Below are positions 1 to 5,517 of a DNA stretch of 9,055 nt, piece by piece. Numbering within the stretch: the stretch's first letter is position 1; each line of letters opens with the position of its first letter. The stretch is from a bacterium. GTDB taxonomy: Bacteria; Ratteibacteria; UBA8468. The notes under the pieces are model-generated. The model did not search any database, was not told the DNA's origin, and was given only the letters and a program-made list of their open reading frames with translations. The stretch spans positions 1 through 9,055 of the forward strand of contig DAOVGU010000056.1 of NCBI GenBank assembly GCA_030672255.1, written 5' to 3'. The position numbers were made by a program, and so were the translations under genes.

Positions 1-677
1 CTTAAAAACCGGAGGCTATTTTCGATGGTCTGGTTGAGGTCAGGAATCAACCTAAAGCCAAATTTAGCATAATGGTTTAACTTCAGTAAGTTAGAATTAT
101 GCAGCTTTATCCGCCTAACCTCTCTCTGGATAATCTGAAGGGAATCGGTTAGCAGGTCTAAGGGAGCTTTTCCTTTTTGGACTGCGGCCAGGAGATACTC
201 TGCCCTCTCAGAAATCCTTTGTAAGGGATTGCTTATCGCCCCGGCTATTTCCTTGGCGATCTGCCCAGAAGAGGTCAATTTTTCCTCTTCCATCAGTTTC
301 TTCTTTTCCCCCCTTCCACGGAGCACGGCTCTGATGCGCGCAAGAAGCTCCTGATGGTCATAGGGTTTGGTGATGTAATCGTCGGCGCCGGCATCTAAGA
401 CCTTCACCTTCATCTCTGTATCTGCCCTTACCGTCAGGATAAGAAGAGGGATGTCCCTTGTCTCCGGATTGGTTTTAAGCATCCTACAGGTATCATAGCC
501 ATTTTCATTCGTTAGAATAAGGTCGAGAAGGATAAGCTCGGGTCTCTCCTTCTTCACCTTTTCCAATATTTCCTTACTTTGCGAGGCAACAATCGGTTGA
601 TAACTATTTACCTCTAACCTTTTCCTCAATGTTTCCACTGTGGGAGCATCATCATCGACAATTAAAATCTTCCTCAT
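1..677 (-). CDS. Receiver domain fused to a degenerate histidine-kinase-like module (C-terminus outside window)
   Basis: The open frame starts at ATG 677-675 and runs off the left edge; 225 residues are visible. Residues 1-120 form a CheY-like receiver with acidic D8-D10, phosphoacceptor D52, T82 and K104 (ITKPY). A short linker (RGEKKKLMEEEK) leads to a segment matching NtrB-type dimerisation and phosphotransfer helices: SSGQIAKEIAGAISNPL at about 134-151, then a second helix and PDLNQTIENSLRFL, which usually precedes the ATPase domain. Where the family reads AHEINNPL, this protein reads AGAISNPL, so the phospho-accepting His is G146 and the next Glu is Ala. Unless the ATPase part, outside the window, does something else, it should not autophosphorylate on this residue. 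An AAGGGG ribosome site (685-690) lies 7 bases before the start. It follows the kinase gene by 42 bases on the same strand and is probably co-transcribed. The receiver assignment is firm; the kinase-like half is inferred from motif pattern. Confidence 0.9.
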   Translation of the reverse strand, partial: MRKILIVDDDAPTVETLRKRLEVNSYQPIVASQSKEILEKVKKERPELILLDLILTNENGYDTCRMLKTNPETRDIPLLILTVRADTEMKVKVLDAGADDYITKPYDHQELLARIRAVLRGRGEKKKLMEEEKLTSSGQIAKEIAGAISNPLQRISERAEYLLAAVQKGKAPLDLLTDSLQIIQREVRRIKLHNSNLLKLNHYAKFGFRLIPDLNQTIENSLRFL

Positions 678-719
678 TTTTCATCCCCTTATTCTACTTT
701 AACCTTCCCTCAAAGTTGA

Positions 720-2930
720 CTAAAAAGTTATCCCTCTTTTATCCTCTATTTTCTTTATTAGTGTTTCTGCATTACGACCCTCTTCCGGAAAATGAGCCCA
801 GGCAATTCTATAACTCAATTTTAAAGAAACAGGGAATTGAGAGAATTTATGTTTTTTAATTGTGCTCTTTAACCGGAAAATAAAAGGTTCAATTTTCCCT
901 TCTAACAGATGATAGATGAGCATCCCAATTTTATCCTGATAGATACTCACAGAATCAATGGAGTGGCGCATCATCTCTTTCAATAATAACTCTAATTCTT
1001 TTTTAAATTCATTGGACGGGAATTTACTTTCGTAGGGGCTTGATTTATCAAGCCCGCGGGTCGGATAAATCCGACCCCTACAAGTTCGTTGATCTGTTTC
1101 CTCTATCCCCAGCCGAAAAAGGGTAAACATTTTGCCTTCCTCTTCACCAAAACGAATCGCCTCATCCAGGAGGTCTTGAAAGGAGGAAGGGAAAACTACA
1201 GGAACTGTGAATGTAAATTTGCTACCTTTGCCAGGCTCACTCTCTACCCAGATTTTTCCGCCCTGGCGTTCCACAATGGCTCTGATAATACTTAATCCCA
1301 GACCTCTCCCGGGAGAGCCATCACTGCGATACTGCCTAATCTGGTAGAAGTGATTGAAGATTTTTTCCCTCTCTTCGGGAGGAATTCCAATGCCGGTATC
1401 AATAACTGCCACCTCCAAGAAATCCTCCTTTTCTTCAGCAATAAGTTCAATTTTTCCCTTCGGAGTATACTTAATGCTATTGCTGATAAGGTTAGTAAGG
1501 ATTTGAATGGTGCGGTCATGGTCAGCCATTACCGGAGAAAGGTAGAAAGGAATTTGGGAGGAAAGTTTAATCCCCTTTTTCTCGGCGGAAGAAAGGATTG
1601 TTTTTACCACACCTCTTGCAAGGACAGCAATATTCAAAGGTTGAGGAGTAACCCTGATAATTCCGGCTTCTATGCGGGAGATATCCAGAAGGTCATCAAT
1701 GAGCCGGGAAAGACGACTTACACTCTGGCTGGCAATGGCTAAAAATTTCTTCTGCTCGCTATTTGTTCTCCCTAAGATATCATCAAAAAGTAAGGAGAGT
1801 GAGTCCTGAAGCGAGGTCAAAGGAGTGGCAATCTCGTGAGAGACCTCGGAAAGGAACTTTGTCTTTAGCTCATTACTCCTTTTAAGTTTTCCTTCTAAAT
1901 TTTTGCGTTTTTCGATATCCTCCTTCAGCTCTTTCTCTAATATAAGGTTTTTTCTTTTATCCCAATAAAATATCCATCCGGCATAGGAAATAATTAAGAA
2001 TATTACCAAAAAGGAGAGAACAAGATAGGTTCTTGAAAGGGTATAATATTTTCCTATAAAACCGGCGACAGATGAATAGGGAATAGCATTTATAAGAGAG
2101 TAGTTTTTATTTCCCAGGACAATGGGGTAAGTGGCGAAAATATGCCTCTCTTTCCCAAAGATACTTCCTTTACCCACTCCCGCAATACTATGAGGAGAGA
2201 GAATTTCCTTCCAGGATAAATGCCCTTCAAAATAGGTATCTTTCATATCCGTAACCAGATTTCCAATATATTGAGAAACTGGATGACAGACTATCTTTCC
2301 TTTCGGGTCAAGAAGAATGAAGAAACTTTCCTGTAAAACTATCGGTTTTTTAAGCCAATCGGCAAGGTCTTTCCACTTAATTAAAGTAGCGATGCTTCCC
2401 TGGATCTTCTCATTAATTACAATAGGAGAGTGAATGGCGATGGAGATATATCCCTCTACCGCCATAAAGGAGATGCTTACCACAGGTCTTTTTGTCCGGA
2501 AAAGTTCCTTGATATGGGTCTGATAACTGATATTCTTTCCTTCACCACTTCTGTCTCGACCCTCCACAAATTTAAGGATACCCCTCTTATCCATAAAGTA
2601 TCCGGCAACCACCACCTCCTGATGCCGTTGGTAAAAGCTATTCAGAAGGGGACGGATATCCTTTTCCCTTCCCTTCTTTATCTCTTCTCTTTGAGCAAGG
2701 TTTGTTAGATCGGTTATTAGATACCCGATTAATTCTTTTACTCTATTGGTCTGGGTGAAAAGAACGGCTTTTTCTTCCCTCTGGACGCTTTTTAACAGAT
2801 CGTTCTTCATCTGCTGATTAAGCTGGATAAATATGGTGAGAGCCACACTCAGGAAAACCAAGGCCAGGATAAAAAGTATCAGGAGAGGATACCTTACATG
2901 ATGTACTTTGTTTTTTTTCTCATCTTCCAT
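720..2930 (-). CDS. Membrane sensor histidine kinase with dCache-like sensor and degenerate GGDEF-like tail
   Basis: This 736-residue protein has a first membrane segment at about 15-36, an extracytoplasmic region at about 38-300 that looks like a double-Cache ligand sensor, and a second membrane segment at about 302-323. A short coiled linker leads to HisKA with the H-box SHEIATPL (H365). The HATPase domain has an N-box around N484 (SNSIKYTP), a DTGIGIP box from D511 and a GRGLGLS box around 541-547. Catalytic residues are intact, so it should autophosphorylate. Residues ~584-736 form an extra tail whose pattern (LDEAIRF, FTLFRLGIEE, VSIYQDKIGMLIY, AWAHFPEEGRNAETLIKKIED) follows a GGDEF domain, but the signature position reads QDKIG (665-669), so no cyclase activity is expected. 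A palindromic repeat encodes residues 617-633. The start overlaps the preceding receiver gene by 11 bases, suggesting translational coupling. The kinase call is firm; the GGDEF relationship is my inference. Confidence 0.95.
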   Translation of the reverse strand: MEDEKKNKVHHVRYPLLILFILALVFLSVALTIFIQLNQQMKNDLLKSVQREEKAVLFTQTNRVKELIGYLITDLTNLAQREEIKKGREKDIRPLLNSFYQRHQEVVVAGYFMDKRGILKFVEGRDRSGEGKNISYQTHIKELFRTKRPVVSISFMAVEGYISIAIHSPIVINEKIQGSIATLIKWKDLADWLKKPIVLQESFFILLDPKGKIVCHPVSQYIGNLVTDMKDTYFEGHLSWKEILSPHSIAGVGKGSIFGKERHIFATYPIVLGNKNYSLINAIPYSSVAGFIGKYYTLSRTYLVLSFLVIFLIISYAGWIFYWDKRKNLILEKELKEDIEKRKNLEGKLKRSNELKTKFLSEVSHEIATPLTSLQDSLSLLFDDILGRTNSEQKKFLAIASQSVSRLSRLIDDLLDISRIEAGIIRVTPQPLNIAVLARGVVKTILSSAEKKGIKLSSQIPFYLSPVMADHDRTIQILTNLISNSIKYTPKGKIELIAEEKEDFLEVAVIDTGIGIPPEEREKIFNHFYQIRQYRSDGSPGRGLGLSIIRAIVERQGGKIWVESEPGKGSKFTFTVPVVFPSSFQDLLDEAIRFGEEEGKMFTLFRLGIEETDQRTCRGRIYPTRGLDKSSPYESKFPSNEFKKELELLLKEMMRHSIDSVSIYQDKIGMLIYHLLEGKIEPFIFRLKSTIKKHKFSQFPVSLKLSYRIAWAHFPEEGRNAETLIKKIEDKRGITF
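1032..1081. repeat. 50-base double-hairpin palindromic element inside the kinase gene
   Basis: The outer ends are inverted, GTAGGGG and CCCCTAC. Between them are two 8-base-stem hairpins, gggcttga/tcaagccc (loop ttta) and gggtcgga/tccgaccc (loop taaa), joined by gc. It is read through in frame as kinase residues C617-Y633, between two strands of the degenerate GGDEF-like tail. Its right half (1056-1081) matches 8095-8120 in alaS at 25 of 26 bases. This looks like a small mobile or dispersed hairpin repeat tolerated inside a gene. Confidence 0.85.
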
Positions 2931-3309
2931 CCTTATAGTAGCCAGGACTGAGAAGAGTATTCACCGCGGTTAATAACTCCTCTCTGTTAAAGGGTTTGGC
3001 AAGATACCAATCCGCACCCGCCTTATAGCATTTTTCCACATCCTCTTTATTCGACTTAACTGTCAAAAAGATTATGGGGATATGGCCACCACTCACAAAT
3101 GTTAAAAGGTGCTTTGCCACCTCAATTCCATCCATCTTTGGCATCATCACATCAAGGATGATGAGGTCAGGAATAACCTTCTCAATCTTCTCTAAGGCCT
3201 CCTCTCCATTGTAAGCGGTAAGGATTCGATAACCTGCCTTGGTTAAAGTGGTCTTCAAAACCTCAACTAAGCCTTGATCGTCATCTACGACTAAGATTCG
3301 CTTCGCCAT
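2920..3309 (-). CDS. Stand-alone receiver-domain response regulator (CheY/Spo0F-like)
   Basis: The 129-residue protein is a single receiver domain with no output domain. It has acidic D9-D11 (VVDDD), phosphoacceptor D53 (LDVMMPKMDG), T83 (LTVK) and K105 (LAKPF), so all phosphorylation residues are present. It probably passes or sinks phosphate from the adjacent kinase and acts in the cytoplasm. Its 3' end overlaps the kinase start by 11 bases, and its start lies one base after the stop of the other receiver gene, so the three genes are one transcription unit. No strong ribosome site precedes the start, which fits coupled translation. The last residues (SPGYYKDGR) extend slightly beyond the usual fold. 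Partner and output are not visible. Confidence 0.93.
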   Translation of the reverse strand: MAKRILVVDDDQGLVEVLKTTLTKAGYRILTAYNGEEALEKIEKVIPDLIILDVMMPKMDGIEVAKHLLTFVSGGHIPIIFLTVKSNKEDVEKCYKAGADWYLAKPFNREELLTAVNTLLSPGYYKDGR

Positions 3310-3310
3310 T

Positions 3311-3679
3311 TTAATATTTAAACATCATCTCGATTCCTACCAATAATTCCTCCATCCTAAAGGGCTTGGGGAGATAATAGTCGGCACCAAACTTATAACC
3401 TTTCATCATATCTTCATTTCCATTTTTGACGGTTAAGATAATTACAGGAATGGGGTTAAATTTTGAATCCACTTTTATCCTCTGTAAGACCTCCAGTCCA
3501 TTCAGTTTGGGCATAAGAATATCTAAGATAATCAGATCGGCTGAAGCCGTCTTTAATTTCTGAAGAGTTTCCTCTCCGTCATAAGCAACGACCACTTCAA
3601 AGCCTCTTATTTCTAAAGCGGTCTTTATCACTTTTACTAAATTCTTATCATCATCCCCAACTAAGATTTTCCTTACCAT
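3311..3679 (-). CDS. Stand-alone receiver-domain response regulator, first gene of the signalling operon
   Basis: The 122-residue protein is a single receiver domain with D9-D11 (VGDDD), phosphoacceptor D53 (LDILMPKLNG), T83 (LTVK) and K105 (LPKPF). It is clearly a paralogue of the receiver gene immediately downstream: the key residues fall at identical positions and both have the unusual LTVK in place of the more common T/S-A step. Local duplication is likely. A good promoter lies just upstream (-35 at 3729-3734, -10 at 3706-3711), giving a predicted transcript start about 20 bases before the ATG. The leader is purine-rich but lacks a strong ribosome site, because the nearby AAGGAGG (3711-3717) falls inside the promoter. 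It probably works in a phosphorelay with the kinase two genes downstream; the exact order of transfer cannot be told from sequence. Confidence 0.93.
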   Translation of the reverse strand: MVRKILVGDDDKNLVKVIKTALEIRGFEVVVAYDGEETLQKLKTASADLIILDILMPKLNGLEVLQRIKVDSKFNPIPVIILTVKNGNEDMMKGYKFGADYYLPKPFRMEELLVGIEMMFKY

Positions 3680-3705
3680 TTTAATAGATTCTTCTCTTCT
3701 TATTT

Positions 3706-3734
3706 ATTATCCTCCTTTATGTCCTATAAGTCAA
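3706..3734 (-). promoter_or_regulatory. Sigma-70-type promoter of the receiver/kinase operon
   Basis: On the minus strand, TTGACT (3729-3734) is followed after 17 bases by GATAAT (3706-3711), close to the consensus. Initiation is expected near 3699, about 20 bases before the response-regulator ATG. The -35 box and the bases upstream of it belong to the 34-base repeat shared with the promoter at 4478-4507, while the -10 region differs. Confidence 0.75.
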
Positions 3735-3753
3735 GAACGTCTTTGTTGCCTTT
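3720..3753 (-). repeat. 34-base promoter/operator repeat, copy 1
   Basis: This stretch matches 4493-4526 at 32 of 34 bases. It includes the -35 box and continues upstream of it (minus strand GGCAACAAA...GTTCTTGACTTATAGGAC). The 18 bases around the -35 box form an imperfect inverted repeat, GTtCT...AGgAC, which could bind a dimeric regulator. Conservation stops before the -10 box, which suggests a regulator site rather than a simple duplicated promoter. Confidence 0.85.
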
Positions 3754-3787
3754 CTCAAATTCCATTTTCCTTTTCAGGCAAAGGAGC

Positions 3788-3825
3788 GCAGGATTCAGTG
3801 TGGTAGCACACGCCCTAAATCCTGC
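3788..3825. repeat. 38-base hairpin element at the 3' end of the tandem-repeat gene
   Basis: Outer arms gcaggatt (3788-3795) and aatcctgc (3818-3825) enclose an inner stem gtgtg/cacac with loop gtag (3798-3811). The upstream gene reads into the element and stops on a TAG within it (3815-3817), so its last residues (CGRI) appear to be element-encoded. No T-run follows, so it does not look like an intrinsic terminator, though it could stabilise the 3' end of the transcript. Confidence 0.7.
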
Positions 3826-4438
3826 CACAACGGTTTGGCTGCTGTTGTTCTACTCCCTTGCCTTCTTTAATTTCCTCTAAAGCGGTCACGAAACCAAATT
3901 TCCTCCCATAGAAGTTTTCTTCAATACGGTTAAGGATAACCTGATAATGGTGATACTTCTTAATCTTCTTGATGCTTTTCATAGCAAACTTGGTAATAAC
4001 AAAGGTAATGTCAGCAACCCCGGGGATAAAGAAGCCTGGCCTTTTTCCTCTTTCATTCTCCCTGAAAAAGGTTACCTCAATCTCATACTCTTCTCCTTCC
4101 TTAATTATTGGGGCAGGAATGTCTTTTGCTTCATAGTTAAGCCGTTTATCCTCTTCCTTGGTAAGAACCCTGATTGGCTTGACAAAGAGAATAGGATCCC
4201 CAGATTTTCCCTCAATAATCTTTATAATTTGGAAGCGATACCAGTGCCATTTCTCAACCCTCTTTGGTTCTCTTCTCCTCTGGGCATATAGTTTAATATA
4301 CCCGGTATAGCGCTTCTCAAGACCTGGTAGAAAGACCCGATAGTCTCCCTTCTTAGATTGCGACATTACCGGAGCATTGAACTCATCCCCAACCCGAAGG
4401 GAATCACTCGCGATAGGCCTCTGGTTTAAACTGGGCAT
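3815..4438 (-). CDS. Protein of two tandem ~74-residue repeats, unknown function
   Basis: I do not recognise this 207-residue protein. It contains two related halves, about residues 16-89 and 114-187, that align nearly without gaps. Each begins with G-[DE]-E-[FY], has an F-[LI]-P-G turn, then a K-[WY]-H-x-Y block (KWHWYRFQIIKI versus KYHHYQVILNRI) and ends with FV. Both are rich in strand-forming and basic residues, so a small beta-barrel that binds nucleic acid or another polyanion is possible but unproven. No signal peptide or membrane segment is visible. The ATG is preceded by AAGGAG (4444-4449) at 5 bases and by a good promoter. The C-terminus (QQQPNRCGRI) runs into a hairpin repeat and may not be ancestral. 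The gene is divergent from the XRE regulator and shares its promoter repeat with the downstream signalling operon. Confidence 0.85.
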   Translation of the reverse strand: MPSLNQRPIASDSLRVGDEFNAPVMSQSKKGDYRVFLPGLEKRYTGYIKLYAQRRREPKRVEKWHWYRFQIIKIIEGKSGDPILFVKPIRVLTKEEDKRLNYEAKDIPAPIIKEGEEYEIEVTFFRENERGKRPGFFIPGVADITFVITKFAMKSIKKIKKYHHYQVILNRIEENFYGRKFGFVTALEEIKEGKGVEQQQPNRCGRI

Positions 4439-4443
4439 ACCTT

Positions 4444-4449
4444 CTCCTT
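4444..4449 (-). promoter_or_regulatory. Ribosome binding site of the tandem-repeat gene
   Basis: The minus strand reads AAGGAG five bases before ATG 4438. This supports that start and contrasts with the weak sites of the signalling genes downstream. Confidence 0.75.
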
Positions 4450-4477
4450 ACCTTTTCGGCATTTTTATAATTTACTC

Positions 4478-4507
4478 ATTATACTATTTTAGTGTCCTAT
4501 AAGTCAA
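4478..4507 (-). promoter_or_regulatory. Sigma-70-type promoter of the tandem-repeat gene
   Basis: On the minus strand, TTGACT (4502-4507) is followed after 18 bases by a perfect TATAAT (4478-4483). Initiation near 4471 would give a leader of about 33 bases containing the AAGGAG ribosome site of the gene starting at 4438. The -35 part lies in the 34-base repeat. Confidence 0.8.
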
Positions 4508-4526
4508 GAACATTTTTGTTGCCTTT
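4493..4526 (-). repeat. 34-base promoter/operator repeat, copy 2
   Basis: It is identical to 3720-3753 except for two bases (a/g at 4512 and t/c at 4514). It covers the -35 box of the tandem-repeat gene and extends toward the divergent XRE gene, so a protein bound here could affect both directions. The imperfect inverted repeat GTtCT...AGgAC is the same as in copy 1. Confidence 0.85.
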
Positions 4527-4533
4527 TAGGTTA

Positions 4534-4562
4534 TTACAATTATATTAAAACTATAATATAAT
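4534..4562 (+). promoter_or_regulatory. Possible promoter of the XRE regulator gene, near-leaderless
   Basis: TATAAT at 4557-4562 lies 17 bases after a weak -35-like TTACAA (4534-4539). Initiation would fall at about 4569, only a few bases before ATG 4572. An overlapping TATAAT at 4552-4557 is an alternative. No Shine-Dalgarno sequence precedes either possible start (4572 or 4581), consistent with a leaderless or very short-leader message. Confidence 0.5.
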
Positions 4563-4571
4563 GTCAAATCT

Positions 4572-4925
4572 ATGAAGATAATGGAGAAAATCTATAGTCT
4601 GGTAGGGGTAAGAATTAAAGCGGAGAGGAAAAGATTAGGATTGAGTCAGGAGGAGTTAGCTCGGAAGGCAGGAATAAGCACAAATTTCTTGGGGCACATT
4701 GAGCGGGGGACGAAGAGAACATCTCTTAAGACAGTGGAGAATATTGCCTGCGCTCTGGAAATCCCCATCAGCGCTCTCTTCAGTATGGTGAGGAAATATA
4801 AGACGACGGAAGAGGATAAATCTTTAAAGCAACTCTTCTATCTGATAAAGGATGGAAGCTCAGATGATAAGAAGAATATGGTTAAGATTGTCAAGATAAT
4901 GCTAAAAAATAAAGACAAAAAATAA
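4572..4925 (+). CDS. XRE-family helix-turn-helix transcriptional regulator
   Basis: The 117-residue protein has an N-terminal Cro/C1-type helix-turn-helix at about residues 10-65. The core LSQEELARKAGIS-NFLGHIERG (24-46) is typical, followed by KTVENIACALEI. The remaining ~50 residues are helical, charged and end in a lysine-rich tail (LKNKDKK), with no enzymatic or ligand-binding domain I recognise. It is a cytoplasmic DNA-binding protein, probably dimeric. It is the only plus-strand gene here and is divergent from the tandem-repeat gene. The 34-base repeat in the shared gap, repeated before the receiver operon, is the natural candidate operator. The start may be ATG 4572 or ATG 4581 (residue 4); neither has a ribosome site. 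The family is firm; the regulatory target is inferred from position. Confidence 0.93.
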   Translation: MKIMEKIYSLVGVRIKAERKRLGLSQEELARKAGISTNFLGHIERGTKRTSLKTVENIACALEIPISALFSMVRKYKTTEEDKSLKQLFYLIKDGSSDDKKNMVKIVKIMLKNKDKK

Positions 4926-4927
4926 AT

Positions 4928-4993
4928 TCATTTCCCTGAAAGGAGGGATTTCACCGCAGCAAGAAGGTCAGGGGCCTGAATTTGCTCATGCAT
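4928..4993 (-). other. Short ORF or gene remnant in the gap between apt and the XRE gene
   Basis: The 79-base gap between the convergent apt and XRE genes holds a 21-codon minus-strand frame starting at ATG 4993. Its peptide (MHEQIQAPDLLAAVKSLL then SGK) has a protein-like composition and resembles the last helix of many receiver domains. The same frame is open a little further upstream, overlapping the end of apt, until a TAA. No ribosome site is visible. It may be the tail of a decayed gene, a small gene, or chance. Confidence 0.25.
4933..4948. terminator. Weak hairpin between convergent apt and XRE genes
   Basis: A 5-base stem tccct/aggga with a 6-base loop lies between the convergent genes. 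On the minus strand it is followed after a few bases by a T-rich stretch (GAATTTATTTTTT), so it could end the apt operon transcript. The stem is short, and on the plus strand only a short T run follows. Confidence 0.25.
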
Positions 4994-5004
4994 TCTGATT
5001 AAAA

Positions 5005-5517
5005 CTAATATTTTATCAAAGAGAAAATTTTATAGTTCTTTAATTTTTCTCTTCCCTTTAGATCGGTCAATTCAATAAGAAAAAGAACTTTAATTATCTT
5101 GCCACCTAAATTTTCAATCAGTTTGGCTGAAGCAGCAGCGGTTCCTCCGGTAGCCAGAAGGTCATCAATCAACACCACTCTTTCTCCCGGGCGAATGCCA
5201 TCGGTATGAATTTCTATCGTTTCTGTCCCATACTCCAATTGGTAGGTAACTTTGCGCGTCGTATACGGAAGTTTTCCCTTTTTGCGGATGGGGACAAAAC
5301 CAACCTTTAAGTTTGATGCTAAAGCGCCACCAAGGATGAAACCCCTCGATTCCACCGCAGCAATGCTCTCTGTATTCTTGGGACACTCTTTCTGAAGAAG
5401 TTTAATTGCTCTCTGAAACCCTTCCCTATCCTGAAGAAGGGGGGTAATATCCCGGAAGAGGATCCCTTTTTTGGGAAAGTCAGGGATGGTCCGGATGAAA
5501 TCCTTTATTCTTTTCAT
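5005..5517 (-). CDS. apt: Adenine phosphoribosyltransferase
   Basis: The enzyme converts adenine and PRPP to AMP and pyrophosphate in purine salvage, in the cytoplasm. The 170-residue protein is close to the usual family length. It begins with the typical IKDFIRTIPDFPKKGILFRDITPLL and has AAVESRGFILGGALA (53-67), the flexible loop RKKGKLPYTT (78-87) and the PRPP-binding loop VVLIDDLLATGGTAAA (114-129) with both Asp and the TGGT intact. It ends in FSLIKY as expected, so it is complete. ATG 5517 is preceded by AAGGAG (5526-5531) at 8 bases, inside the sigma-factor gene, whose end it overlaps by 38 bases. It is the last gene of the alaS operon. Nothing in the sequence explains why purine salvage sits with a sigma factor. 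Confidence 0.97.
   Translation of the reverse strand: MKRIKDFIRTIPDFPKKGILFRDITPLLQDREGFQRAIKLLQKECPKNTESIAAVESRGFILGGALASNLKVGFVPIRKKGKLPYTTRKVTYQLEYGTETIEIHTDGIRPGERVVLIDDLLATGGTAAASAKLIENLGGKIIKVLFLIELTDLKGREKLKNYKIFSLIKY

Noticed and set aside
3711..3717. AAGGAGG as ribosome site of the first response regulator
   Set aside because: It is about 30 bases from the ATG, overlaps the -10/spacer of the predicted promoter and would not be transcribed from it; a stop codon blocks any nearer in-frame start.
3788..3825. Intrinsic terminator after the tandem-repeat gene
   Set aside because: No T-run follows on the minus strand (GCTCCTTTGCC), and the stop codon is inside the stem.
3720..4526. The 34-base direct repeats as ends of a mobile element carrying the tandem-repeat gene
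   Set aside because: There is no transposase or integrase, and each copy forms a correctly oriented -35 box for the adjacent gene, so promoter duplication explains them better.
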